Shown here: piece by piece, positions 1 through 9,272 of the stretch | How positions within the stretch are numbered: position 1 is the stretch's first letter | How the letters are laid out: each line of letters begins with the position of its first letter | Assembly: GCA_963210315.1 (NCBI GenBank) | Contig: OY723244.1 | Span: 2,108,001 to 2,172,000, forward strand | Source of the DNA: Rhynchopus euleeides | Taxonomy: Eukaryota; Euglenozoa; Diplonemea; Diplonemida; Diplonemidae | DNA: 64,000 nucleotides | Direction of reading: 5' to 3' | Program-made: the position numbers and the translations under genes | The notes under the pieces: model-generated | The model's input: the letters and a program-made list of their open reading frames with translations, nothing else | Database searches by the model: none | Told to the model about the DNA's origin: nothing

Positions 1-346
1 TGTTGGGGCATTTTCTTTTCCAACCTCCCACACAGTGGCACTGTCCGGTACCAAACGGTGGCACAAAATTTAGGTACCCCAATTCGGGCACCTGAGGTGC
101 CCGGAATGGTGGAAAAGTGGGGTTCGATGGGTTTCCGGACCGATCTGGGGGGGTTTGGAGGGTTTACGGGGGCTTTGGGGCCTCTGCGCCGGTTTTTTGA
201 AAAATCGTGTTTGTCCACGTAAAAGGGTGGCATTTGACCCCCCCTACCCCCCCCCCCCCCAAGCCAGGGCTTGGGGGGGGGGGGGGGTTTGCGATCGCAG
301 GCAACCTGGTGCCGGAACCTGTCATAGACTCATGCTATTCGAGGGA
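1..346. other. Non-coding flank, no gene seen
   Basis: No convincing coding sequence. There is a near-perfect palindrome at 86-102 (GGGCACCTGAGGTGCCC, one central mismatch) and long C and G homopolymers at about 240-290. From about 320 the sequence begins to resemble the repeat at 26583 and 39440, so the related repeat starts slightly before the inverted-repeat arm at 347. Confidence 0.5.
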
Positions 347-604
347 CCGGCGACTTGGCTCCGTGGTCAAATTTGTTTGAAAAGGCCTTGACCAAAGGCA
401 AATGAAAGTTTTGCCCCCCCCAAGGATCGCACCACTTCATCTCAGGACTTCCCACCCACACTCCCACACGTGATTCGCCCCCGCAGAACCAGACTACTGT
501 TTCAGAACTGTACACCCCTCTCCACACGTCCACTGGCTCCCCCGCTGAATGCGACGAACAGTGCGACATACCAAACCTCCCCTTATAGAGTTTTAACGGC
601 GCCG
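347..604 (+). repeat. Left arm of perfect inverted repeat
   Basis: 258 bp, identical to the reverse complement of 1233-1490. The inner end is the palindrome CGGCGCCG at 597-604. Confidence 0.95.
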
Positions 605-613
605 GGAACTTAC

Positions 614-660
614 CTGTCCTGTAGATTGCACTCTCAGGAGTGCAAGATGAAACAGGACAG
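614..660. repeat. Nested hairpin in the foldback loop
   Basis: CTGTCCTG (614-621) pairs with CAGGACAG (653-660). Inside it TTGCACTC (626-633) pairs with GAGTGCAA (638-645). The rest of the loop, 661-1232, has no recognisable gene. Confidence 0.6.
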
Positions 661-1232
661 CCACCACACCACCAGTCTTGACGCCCACAAAATGGTGGAT
701 TTTCCAGCGTCAATTCTGTCTCACAGGGTTAGCCACTTCGACCACACGGGTCGTTGTGCAGAACTTCTCTTTTCGACGCGACGGTATGTATGTCACGCTT
801 GCAGTTGGCTCTGGCGCTGGTTGCGGGTCTGTCGAGGAGCAGCAGCGGGGTCAAACCCGTCTGCTGTTTTCTGTCATTCCTGTGGTCTGTCGTACGACTT
901 CGGCTTGCGAAAGACTTTTAAACGTTTATAGCCTCTGGTCACGGCCCCCTTTCAACTTTGACCGTGGGTGGGTTTCTGAATTTTCTGGAAAGCACCATGG
1001 ATTCGAGGGACTGCGTGATTCGGACTTGCAGAACGGAAGGGCTACTGGGAAGGAACTGTACACTTTCTTGAGGCACGATCATTGGTGACCTAGGACGGAG
1101 GCATGCACGCCTGTTGACTGGTGAAAAGGGGACACCCCAAGCAAGGCATACAAAGCGGAAGGCAGACTTTGTTGCTCCGGCACCACTGTTTCTATTCCCG
1201 CCTGGGCTCTGTTTACCCCACCGTCAACAACG

Positions 1233-1490
1233 CGGCGCCGTTAAAACTCTATAAGGGGAGGTTTGGTATGTCGCACTGTTCGTCGCATTCAGCGGGGGAG
1301 CCAGTGGACGTGTGGAGAGGGGTGTACAGTTCTGAAACAGTAGTCTGGTTCTGCGGGGGCGAATCACGTGTGGGAGTGTGGGTGGGAAGTCCTGAGATGA
1401 AGTGGTGCGATCCTTGGGGGGGGCAAAACTTTCATTTGCCTTTGGTCAAGGCCTTTTCAAACAAATTTGACCACGGAGCCAAGTCGCCGG
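1233..1490 (-). repeat. Right arm of perfect inverted repeat
   Basis: 258 bp, exact reverse complement of 347-604. Its outer edge is the point where the retroelement ORF2 sequence stops, so one of the two interrupted the other. Confidence 0.95.
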
Positions 1491-2707
1491 ACAAGTTGCC
1501 CCGACACCGCGCCCGGACCACTTTTTACGCAGGAGCGAGCGCGCACGTAGTGCTCCATGCGGCTGATGGTCGCGCTGTACCTCAGCTCCTTCGCCGTCGC
1601 GACTGTGCCCAAGGTGGCGGAGCTCGGCGCCGCCACACGTACCCGCTGCGGTTCTCGCGCTGCGCCCCTCCCGAGGTATGACCGCTCCTCTGACGCCGCC
1701 ACCTCGCTCCCGTCCAGCAGATCACGCTCGCACATCCCAGAAAGGATCATCCACGCATCCTCGACTGCTTCCCGTTTCACCGCGTCGTAGAACGGCGCAA
1801 GGTCGGGTGGCTCCGGGGGTGTCTCGTCCGCGTCAGGTGACCGGGGGGGTGCAGGAATTGCACGGGGCACCTTGTACCTCAGGGTCTCCTGCGCGAAGGC
1901 GAGCGAGTCCAGCGTGACACTCACCAGCGAGTGGTTCGGCACCCCAGCCAGCGAGGTCGAGCAGCTCACGAAACTTTGCGCTGCGATTCGGTTCATCAGG
2001 ACGTAGTCGATTCGCGAGCTGGCACGTGTAGAGGTGTAGGTCGGCGGGGGGTCACCACCGCTCCTCGTAGCCTGGAGCACCGCTGCGTCGACCCACTCAT
2101 TCTCCAGCGCTCTGCGGAGGGTCGGCGACCGCGCAACATCCGTGTTGAGGTCCCCCAGTACCACCGCTGGAGCACCACCCACCTGCGCCTGCGCCTCGAA
2201 CAACACAGAGTTCAGGAGGGCCTCCCTGGCAGCCACTGTTTTGTTGTCGCACCCCGAGTGCGCGTACACCACGAAGACATGGAGGAACGTGGCCCCCGAC
2301 CCGAGCGCCACCATGCTGTGCATGACCCTGCCATCTTCAAACCCCGCAGTGATGGCGCTGTTCGGAACGGCGCGCGACACACACGGCTGGCGCACCATGG
2401 TGGCCACCCCACCCCCACGTTGCCCACACGCGATGTTGCCGGACGGCGCGTTTTTCGATCTCCTGGGGGGGCGCTCTTTACCCCACAGAAAGGCCCACTC
2501 CTGCGGACGCCCATCCCCCTTACGCAGCACCCAGTCGACCTCCTCTTGTTGGCGCCGCGAGCTGCAAGTCTCCTGCAGGCCCACCACGTGCGCCGGCACA
2601 TCACGAAGCACGTCGAAGTGCGCGTCCAGTGAGGTCACATTCAGTGTCGCTACAACCAGGTTGTTGGTGGGGCCAGGGTTCGTTTCGATGTCCCCACCCA
2701 TCAGCAA
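1457..2707 (-). CDS. Retroelement ORF2: 2A motif plus APE-type endonuclease, truncated
   Basis: The frame opens with the 2A core GDIETNPGP, preceded by leucine and methionine; the first ATG is at 2701. This motif makes ribosomes skip a peptide bond, freeing the downstream protein. The endonuclease/exonuclease/phosphatase fold follows: an early Asn motif (TLNV), the catalytic Glu motif (LQET), VVYAHSG, the GDLN motif, SRIDYVL, and a PNHS motif where most family members have SDH. This enzyme nicks target DNA to prime reverse transcription. The protein continues past the endonuclease with no recognisable domain and crosses at 1490 into the foldback arm, so the last ~11 codons are foreign. The upstream frame stays open back to the TGA that ends ORF1. 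Confidence 0.85.
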   Translation of the reverse strand: MLMGGDIETNPGPTNNLVVATLNVTSLDAHFDVLRDVPAHVVGLQETCSSRRQQEEVDWVLRKGDGRPQEWAFLWGKERPPRRSKNAPSGNIACGQRGGGVATMVRQPCVSRAVPNSAITAGFEDGRVMHSMVALGSGATFLHVFVVYAHSGCDNKTVAAREALLNSVLFEAQAQVGGAPAVVLGDLNTDVARSPTLRRALENEWVDAAVLQATRSGGDPPPTYTSTRASSRIDYVLMNRIAAQSFVSCSTSLAGVPNHSLVSVTLDSLAFAQETLRYKVPRAIPAPPRSPDADETPPEPPDLAPFYDAVKREAVEDAWMILSGMCERDLLDGSEVAASEERSYLGRGAAREPQRVRVAAPSSATLGTVATAKELRYSATISRMEHYVRARSCVKSGPGAVSGQLVRRLGSVVKFV

Positions 2708-2749
2708 GGTTACGCGGGCAGCGTCGGCAATAGAGCGCGGGGAGCGCAG

Positions 2750-3541
2750 TCACTGCCGCACATCAGCGGAGCACACCGCGCAGGCGTGCACCTGGCATCC
2801 CTCAGTGAGGCACTTCCGGCGTACCTGGCCCTTGTTCCGGCTCTCCTCGCAGACATCACAGGTGAAGCCACCCACCACCTGACAGCGCGGCTGCTTGAGG
2901 GTGTCGTAGGAATGGGTGTGCTCAGGCGGGGGCGCGTCACGGCTGCGGCTGGGTGACACCGCGGACATCACCACGTGCATCAGCTTTGATGCCAGGGAGG
3001 GCGCTTGCTGGGAGTTGCCGTCGTCGTCGTCTGCGGCGTCCGTCCGCTTCCGCTTGGCCTTTTTGCCCGCCTCCTGCTCGCCACCCTCCATCTCCACCGT
3101 GTCATCGATGGCAGCCGTCGTCGTAGGCGCCGTCGCATCAGGGTTCGCAGCGGTGGTTGTCGCACCCAGAGGGGGGAACTCCTTCTCGTCCTTCAGGTCG
3201 ATGTCGGGGCGTTCGGGCAGGCGGACGTGCTTGCCCTTCTGCTGACCCTTAGGAGGAGTGTACCGCTGCATCGGAGTCGGCCGGTTGTCCTCCTTCCCTG
3301 CGGGCCTGATCCACAGCGGCGGGTCGCTCAGCCGCTTCACCTGCACAAACTGCGGGGGTGCCGCCGACGCCACGATGCACGTGCGTCCGCCCTTCTGCCT
3401 GAAGGACGTGCACAGTTTCACGTCCCACTCCGCTGCCGTCAGCACACCCATCACGTCCGCCTGGTGCTCGTTGGCCCGAGCCCCAGTCACCACATACCGC
3501 TGCATCGGGGGTCCCTGATCCTGCGGAGCTGCTGCGTACAT
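2750..3541 (-). CDS. Retroelement ORF1, zinc-knuckle-like nucleic-acid-binding protein
   Basis: 263 residues. The N-terminal ~65 residues form a compact domain reminiscent of the small RNA-binding domains in ORF1 proteins. A low-complexity Thr/Ala-rich middle and a basic nuclear-signal-like patch (KKAKRKR) follow. The C-terminal ~35 residues hold a C-x2-C ... C-x4-C-x2-H-x-C-x2-C cluster, likely a zinc-binding fold. ORF1 proteins coat the element's RNA. It ends at TGA (2752-2750), and ORF2 follows in the same frame after 14 sense codons, so one stop codon is all that separates ORF1 from the 2A-led ORF2. The ATG at 3541 lies in the first 26-bp repeat unit. Confidence 0.7.
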   Translation of the reverse strand: MYAAAPQDQGPPMQRYVVTGARANEHQADVMGVLTAAEWDVKLCTSFRQKGGRTCIVASAAPPQFVQVKRLSDPPLWIRPAGKEDNRPTPMQRYTPPKGQQKGKHVRLPERPDIDLKDEKEFPPLGATTTAANPDATAPTTTAAIDDTVEMEGGEQEAGKKAKRKRTDAADDDDGNSQQAPSLASKLMHVVMSAVSPSRSRDAPPPEHTHSYDTLKQPRCQVVGGFTCDVCEESRNKGQVRRKCLTEGCQVHACAVCSADVRQ

Positions 3542-3584
3542 CTTTTCGTTTGCTATGTTGCGTACATCTTTTCGTTTGCTATGT
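3533..3584. repeat. Two tandem 26-bp units at the retroelement 5' end
   Basis: Identical units at 3533-3558 and 3559-3584 containing TCTTTTCGTTTGCTATG. The first overlaps the ORF1 start codon; the second gives a five-codon upstream reading frame. Tandem 5' units are common in non-LTR promoters and could be promoter monomers. Confidence 0.7.
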
Positions 3585-3699
3585 TGGATTAGCGGATCCG
3601 CATCGTACAGAACGTCTACGAAAGACGACGCACGAGAACTGATACGCTATCCAAGTCATTTACTAAGTCACACCACACGGGCGCGATCTGCTCCACATC

Positions 3700-4520
3700 T
3701 TTTCGTCAGCTGATTGAGGGTGTGATATGAGGGTTCTATCCAACAAGGATATCAAGGCGGCACTTTCAAAGTCCTGCCAAGGACAGCGCCACGTGGGTGT
3801 GTGCTTCTGATATATGTTACCGTATACGTAAATATTTTGGAACGTAAATATTATGGAACGTAAATATTATGGAACGTAAATATTTTGGAACGCTGGTGGG
3901 TTGGCGTTCCAGATTTTTTTCGTTCCATAATATTTACAGGGCTTTCTGCGACTCGGGGACTTGGACCAGGTGATCGGACGGCATACAGAGTCCCTGACGG
4001 GACCTACTCGTGCACTTTTCGCGCGATTCCTGACGCAAGCCGTCCTCACCACCGAGTCCCCAACTGGCCCTGTAAATATTATGGAACGTAAATATTATGG
4101 AACGGACCGGCCAAAAATGGGCCCGTTCCATAATATTTACGTTCCATAATATTTACGTATACGGTATGTCATCATGTGAACCCTCCCCAGCGTGTGCCAA
4201 CATCCCTGACACGCTCACGAAAAGCATGACACGGAGAAAACAGGTGCCGAAACAACCTGCCGAGCACACGGGTAGTGCCACGTTGATCCACGCAGCGATC
4301 TCCCATGACAGGAAGCCTTGTCGCCACGGCAGAGTCGCCGCAGACTGTGGGAGAGGTGTCGCCAGTCACCTTGAGGTTGCAGTGTGTCATCAGGCTAAGA
4401 CCCGTGCCCTCTTCACCTCCCCTGTTAGGTTGCTCCCATATCGTTGCCTGCTTTGGGGCCTGAAGGACATAGGGGTCCAGCAGGCACTTGAGCATCGCAA
4501 GGCATGAGTGGCTGTTTCAA
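3700..4520 (-). repeat. Fragment of the large CATGG-ended element, inverted
   Basis: Reverse complement of about 41330-41780, interrupted by the TA-flanked element at 3820-4164. The stretch 3700-3817 also matches 30960-31080. The open frame at 4495-4172 (minus) is the same sequence read at 41311-41673 (plus), with small indels, and is not recognisable as a protein family. Confidence 0.8.
3820..4164. mobile_element. Non-autonomous element, TA duplication, ends CCGTATACGTAAATATT
   Basis: 345 bp with terminal inverted repeats CCGTATACGTAAATATT, flanked by TA at 3818-3819 and 4165-4166. The empty site exists in the window: the reverse complement of 41680-41665 reads TATGT-TA-TGTCATCATG where this copy reads TATGT-TA-element-TA-TGTCATCATG. 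The ends hold tandem ~17-bp units based on GTAAATATTATGGAAC, inverted on the right. A TA duplication fits Tc1/mariner-type mobilisation; no transposase is encoded. Confidence 0.9.
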
Positions 4521-4728
4521 ACTCCTGGTGCAAGCACCCGTCATGGTCTGGGGAAGCCCTCCCAGGTAGTTTAACGTCTTGCCCAGGACATCTTTTCACA
4601 CCTTTTCACACTTTGTTGCCAAGTCTTTACGCACACCTGGTGTGAATTTCTGTGAATTTTTGCCTGCCCGTTGTGAAACTTGGTGACGCGTGGTGTGAGG
4701 CGACCCCCTGGACGGTACCATAATACCA
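4521..4728. other. Intergenic, no gene seen
   Basis: Unique-looking sequence between the inverted fragment and the next repeat cluster. No supported reading frame or structure. Confidence 0.4.
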
Positions 4729-4870
4729 CTTTTTCAGTACCACTTTTTTGGTTTACGATTTTACCACTTTTTTCTTACGATAATACCACTTTTTTCTTAC
4801 GATAATACCACTTTTTGAAAAGTGGTATTATCGTAAAAACCCCCAGAAAAAAGTGGCATTATCGTAATTA
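4729..4870. repeat. Tandem ACGATAATACCACTTTTTT units ending in a hairpin
   Basis: Three to four direct units of about 22 bp (TACGATAATACCACTTTTTT) run to 4816. The sequence then turns into their reverse complement (AAAAGTGGTATTATCGTA), giving a cruciform-capable structure. Confidence 0.8.
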
Positions 4871-4876
4871 CCCCTA

Positions 4877-5232
4877 AATTGAACGTTTTTGGCCAAATGA
4901 AGCCACTGCGACCATTCCCGGGCCTCGGAAAGCAGATTTTTGCCCCTCAAATGCGGTGCCGGTCCGGACAAAAAACCGAAAAAATCGTGAAAAATGGCCC
5001 ATTTTCCCCAGCCAAAAATGGGCCAAAAATGCCCCCGGACACCCCCAGAGACATGTCCTAATCCGGGGTGCCAGTAGGGGGGACCTTTCGAATTTTTTTT
5101 CGAGGAGAGGTCAATTGAACGTTTTTGGACATCTGAGGCCACTGCGACCATTCCCAGGCCTCGGAAATGAGATTTTTGGCCCTCAAATGGGGTACCGGTC
5201 CCCACGAAATTCCGAAAAATTCATGAAAATCG
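4877..5232. repeat. Two direct ~120-bp repeats
   Basis: 4877-4995 and 5113-5232 are about three-quarters identical, both running from AATTGAACGTTTTTGG through GCCACTGCGACCATTCCC to a TACCGGTCC/TGCCGGTCC block. They resemble the loose family of non-coding repeats rich in GGTACC and AATTTTTGG seen near 8480, 24960 and 60180. Confidence 0.7.
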
Positions 5233-7035
5233 AAAGGTCCCACGCACCAAATTCTGCCCAAAAATCGTCAAAAATGGACATGTCATATGCAGCAATGGGG
5301 CACCAATCACTCCCCAAATTTTGCTCAATGATTCCACGGCAAGCCAGATTTTCTGATCAATTAGTTTGTTTGAGCATGTTCCTGGCCCTTGTTTGGAAAG
5401 TAGATGACCCCTGGCTGGAGAGGACGGTTGTGCTTGACCGGACGGAGAGAGAACCTTCTCCATAACCACCTCCACTCCACAATGCCACAAGTGGCAGGAA
5501 GGCCGGGTGTTACAGGCCTCAACCAGGGTTCCAAGGCTCTCCACTTCCTGGCTGCGTCAGGGATCACCGGGTACAGCGAGCAGGATTCCCTGTCCTGACA
5601 CCCCAGCATGTGCCACCGGAAGAACCCGAAACAGCAGCCCCCCCCTCATGGGGGTTGCAAGAGGCACGGAAATCGTTCAAATCGGACCAAGTCCGAAAAT
5701 TCGGCAATTTCTTGGGTACAAATTGCGGTCCGAAATTTTCCGATTTTTTGAAAAAAGGCTAATAATCAAATCACATCACACCACCACACCACTTCCACGG
5801 TGCTTTTGAACAAAAACCATCACAGAACAAAAGAAACGGGAGAAACCCCGCACAAAACTAGCGAGTGGGCCAACGCTACAACGACGTAGCGCACAACGTG
5901 GGGGGACAGGAAAGTAAAAAAAAAGCTCAAAAAAAGGTGTAACCATTGGCAATGTGTCGCCAGGGTTTTGACCAGCTGGTTGACCAGGCCACGACACAGC
6001 TCTTCGAACCACTGAACACCCTTCACCAAATACTAGCAACAACACTAGCCAGGTCAGCACACAGGGGATGTAGAGGTCACATCACCCCATTTCGACAACC
6101 ATCGAGTATAGGAAAACATTGCTTGAAGAATATTGTGAACGGACTGAGATCCATGCGAATCACAAGGAAATTTGAACAGGAATGTCGTGATCACATCACC
6201 CCATTCTTCTCTTTGAGGGCCTTTTGCGCGGCCTGTGCCAAATCTGTGCGCCAATTTGCCTCCTCTCGGCTGGGAGGCGTCAGAGTCGTCACATTCCCGC
6301 CACTGCTGAGCGCTGACCCCCTTCGTATCCTGTTTGATCTTCTTCAGCCGCACAAAACCCCTGCCTTTTATTTCTTTTCTTCCGCACTTTCTTTGTGGTC
6401 CCCCAGGGGAACGAGGTCACGCAGTGCCCAGGTCCGGTGCGCTTTCTGGCCCACCGGATGGACTGCATCGTCCAACCCTGGGTCATCCACAGTGCTCCAA
6501 GGCACTGCTTGCTTTGACGCAGTTAGAGCGGCACAGAGCATGCGTGGCCCCAAGGCCTTCAGGCGGGTTAAGCATCCTCGACAAGCAGAGCTGGGGGGCC
6601 CTCTTGCCTCAATGAGCTCCGGATGCTGTGATCAGCCTGGAGCACCCCGAGGGACACGCACCGGAAGGCTGCCCGACACTTTTGGCTCTTCAATTCTCAT
6701 CCCCAAAAATACAAGCCGTGTGTCCCCTGCCCCCCCCCCCCCCCCACCCCACCCCACCCCGCCAAGAAGCCACGACCCAGGCCATTGTGAGCTTACCCGA
6801 ACACCCCACCCCCCCCTGCACCCGCACCCAAGTGATCCCGGGTTTCTTCCTCCTGTCCATGTGAGGTCTGTCCGTTGTGTCTGTCCCTCGTCCCGGCCCT
6901 CCACACACACACACCCCGCACACCCACACAGCACCCTCCCCCCTCGCCGCGGGCACATCCCACGAATCGGATAGCTGGGAGAGGGAAGCAGGCGTCGCAC
7001 CTCAGCAGCACCACAGCCTGCGGTACACCCGGGAG
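5233..7035. other. Gene-poor stretch upstream of the MORN gene
   Basis: Open frames here (for example 5946-6974, plus) have low-complexity or arbitrary composition and no family resemblance. The last 300 bases are very pyrimidine-rich (6724-6960), with several AG dinucleotides before the MORN start (for example CACCTCAG at about 6996-7003). That is compatible with a splice or trans-splice acceptor but not proof of one. Confidence 0.4.
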
Positions 7036-7473
7036 ATGCCTCCGAAGAAGAACCAGCCTGCAGAGCCTGAGGAGCCCGAAGCAGGAAACGGGAGCTACGT
7101 GTTCGAAGATGGGTCCCGCTACAGCGGCGGGTGGGTCCTGGCCGCAGCGGGCGAGGAGAAGGTGATCAAGAGGCACGGCCACGGAGTCATGTCGGAGTCG
7201 GGCAACGTGTATGACGGGCAGTGGTCGCACGACGCAATGGAGGGGCATGGTGTGATCACCTTCCGTGACAGCAGCAAGTACGACGGGAACTGGCTCCGCA
7301 ACCGTTATGAAGGTGTTGGGAAGTTCTGCTGGCCCGACGGCAGCGCGTATGACGGGCAGTGGCGCGCCGGCACGATGCACGGGGAAGGGACCTACACCGA
7401 CACGCACGGGCGTGCCTGGCATGGGAAGTTCTACAACGGCAGCGGGCCAGGCCTGTGCCAGGAGTGCTGCTGA
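7036..7473 (+). CDS. Small MORN-repeat protein
   Basis: 145 residues, starting at the ATG in GGGAGATGCCTCCG with a short Lys/Pro/Glu-rich head (MPPKKNQPAEPEEPE). Five MORN-type units follow, recognisable by YSGGW, YDGQW, YDGNW, YDGQW and WHGKF, each followed after 7-9 residues by a G-x-G turn. The end is Cys-rich (CQECC). MORN repeats are beta-hairpin stacks used in membrane-linked and cytoskeletal or axonemal scaffolds. The small size resembles the short MORN proteins of cilia, but the exact orthologue cannot be named. The ATG at 7036 is chosen because the preceding in-frame residues are unconserved Pro/His-rich sequence. Downstream lies a long G tract at 7527-7542. Confidence 0.85.
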   Translation: MPPKKNQPAEPEEPEAGNGSYVFEDGSRYSGGWVLAAAGEEKVIKRHGHGVMSESGNVYDGQWSHDAMEGHGVITFRDSSKYDGNWLRNRYEGVGKFCWPDGSAYDGQWRAGTMHGEGTYTDTHGRAWHGKFYNGSGPGLCQECC

Positions 7474-8693
7474 GAGAAGCACAACCTGAGTGGGGGTGGC
7501 TGGGCTGCGGCCCCCACAACCCGGGTGGGGGGGGGGGGGGGGTTAGGGGGGGCTAAAACCGTAAAGATGCCCCAATTTTCAACATCACCCCAGAGAGGCC
7601 CCCATGGGCACCAAAAGGTCGGAAACACCCCATATCACCCCGGAAACTCGGTATCTGACCGGAATAGGCCCGAATTCGGCTCAGAAAGCATGTTTTTTGC
7701 GACTCTAATTTTGTGGCTCAGATGTGGTACCAGTGCCGAGCCAGTTTGCAGCATGCAAACCGACTTCAACCGAATCCTTCATCGATCAAGACCCGATTGA
7801 GGCCGTGGAGCGATCAAACATCGCCATCGGAGCACCCGGGGGCGACAAGCAGCACCACGGGGGCAGGGGCAACAGTGCTCTGCACACAAGTTCACGGTGT
7901 GCCACCCCGCATTAGAGCACGCGGAGAAGGAAGTGGTGGCAGCCTGGCGCGAAAGGGTGGGAAGGCCATCCTTGCAAGGTTCAGTGAGATGCAGGAGCGA
8001 TGACATCTTCTTTCACACCCTGAGGCCTCAGCTGCCCTGGATACTGTGCCCCTGACCACCGATAGGGTGGAGTGCTGTCATGGGGTCACATCCTGGTGAT
8101 CATCGCGACAGATCGCCGCCAACCCCTATCGCATTGGGCAGCTCACGGTATTCAGGCAGAACCTCCGCACACAACTGCAGCTCGGGATGGATCTCCTCTC
8201 TACCGACAACGAGATCCATTAGGCGCGGCAGCGGGCAACCCTCCTTTCGCATGCGGAGGCGTATGATGAGGCATACGCTGTACGAAAGAAGGCGGATCTT
8301 CAGGGCAGGTACTCTTTCCGTACGTATTCTTGATTCAAAGAAAAGGTGAAAGGGGCGAAGACGATCAAGCCTGGCCCGAAGTAGCTCAAGTGCGACGACA
8401 TTGATGCACTGGAAACACATGTCTTCAAGCCCCCAGTGCCCGCAGAAAAGATTTCCCGGCGGCGGTTGCTCGAGGGTCATTTAGGGGGCCGAAGCGGTAC
8501 CACATCTGAGCCACCTGAAAAAAACCAGGAAAAATCACGTTTCTGGGCCTCTCTGGACCACATAGGTCACCGAAACCCCCCAGAAACACGTTTCCAGGCC
8601 GGTCTGGGTCGGTTTCTAACCTTGATTTCACACTTAGGGGTGCTCCCTGAAAAAGTGGGGTATCTTAACGTTTTTTTGGTTGAATTAGCCCCC
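7474..8693. other. Intergenic with degenerate repeats
   Basis: No gene supported. Stretches at 7560-7740 and 8480-8660 belong to the loose GGTACC/AATTTTTGG-type repeats. The two contain mirrored phrases, GGCTCAGATGTGGTACC at about 7717 and GGTACCACATCTGAGCC at 8497, and so could be inverted copies or ends of one decayed element. Confidence 0.45.
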
Positions 8694-8779
8694 CCTAGGC
8701 ATGGATGTATTCAGATCTTAATAAGAGAGGAATTTTTTTCGCCAAATCTACCTCCTCCTCCTCTTAGATTAAGACCTTA

Positions 8780-8887
8780 GGGGGTCTTCGCTGGCCGTTA
8801 TCGTTCGTCAATCTCCGTCAGTTTTCAGCTAATTCAACAGGGAATTCATCAAAACGCACTGACGGTCACCCCGTAGCGAAGACCCCC
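8780..8887. mobile_element. Foldback MITE, ends GGGGGTCTTCGCT
   Basis: 108 bp with ends GGGGGTCTTCGCT / AGCGAAGACCCCC, flanked by TTAG on both sides (8776-8779, 8888-8891). It lies inside the subterminal part of the hAT element. Same family as copies at 30427 and 40828. Confidence 0.8.
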
Positions 8888-9272
8888 TTAGTCCATAAAC
8901 GGCCCAAAAAAGCCCAACATCTGAATCCCCTTAATTAAGGTCTTAAACCTCTTAGTGTAACCTCTTTAAGGTCTTACACTCAGAGGTTAAGACCTTAGTT
9001 CGATCTTCAGCAATATTACGTTGACAGCGGGTGAACCCAGCAGGTTCCTGCACACACCCGCCCCCCGCGCCCCCACCACACGCACGTTCGTGCCCCCCCC
9101 CCCCCACCACACACTCAGTTGACTCCAACACTCACATCCCCCACGAGGACTCTTATTTGCGTGGCAGCAAGTGGCAACATAGTGTGAGAGAAATGCCACA
9201 CTGCAAAAGTACGCTTGAGTCACAGAGCGGCAGCAGAATACAGGTTGGAGTTTTGCCGCTCAGCGGATCATC

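Larger units (their letters stand above)
347..1490. mobile_element. Foldback element with perfect 258-bp inverted arms
   Basis: Bases 347-604 and 1233-1490 are exact reverse complements over 258 bp, separated by a 628-bp loop. The arms are a diverged copy of sequence at about 26583-26830 and 39440-39690 inside the two larger repeats described below (shared blocks around TTTCAGAACTGT and CCCGCTGAATG). No target duplication is visible: the left flank ends GAGGGA and the right flank starts ACAAGTTG. The right arm abuts a retroelement ORF directly. Reading frames in the arms are translations of repeat sequence, not genes. The exact identity of the arms points to a recent origin or gene conversion; a mis-joined assembly is the alternative. 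Confidence 0.85.
1491..3600 (-). mobile_element. Non-LTR retrotransposon, reverse-transcriptase end missing
   Basis: Minus-strand element. Its 5' region at about 3533-3600 carries two copies of a 26-bp unit, followed by ORF1 (3541-2750) and ORF2 (2707 onward) with an apurinic-type endonuclease domain. The sequence stops at 1490 against the foldback arm, so reverse transcriptase, RNase H and tail are absent. Non-LTR copies normally lose their 5' end, so loss of the 3' half implies later rearrangement or disruption. A 2A motif just ahead of an endonuclease domain is known from the Ingi/L1Tc group of trypanosomatids and from some CR1/L2/Rex-like elements; I cannot place the clade without the reverse transcriptase. 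Confidence 0.8.

Noticed and set aside
5946..6974. 342-codon open frame
   Set aside because: Composition is arbitrary, with long Pro/His low-complexity at the end, no family resemblance, and overlap with the pyrimidine-rich leader of the MORN gene.
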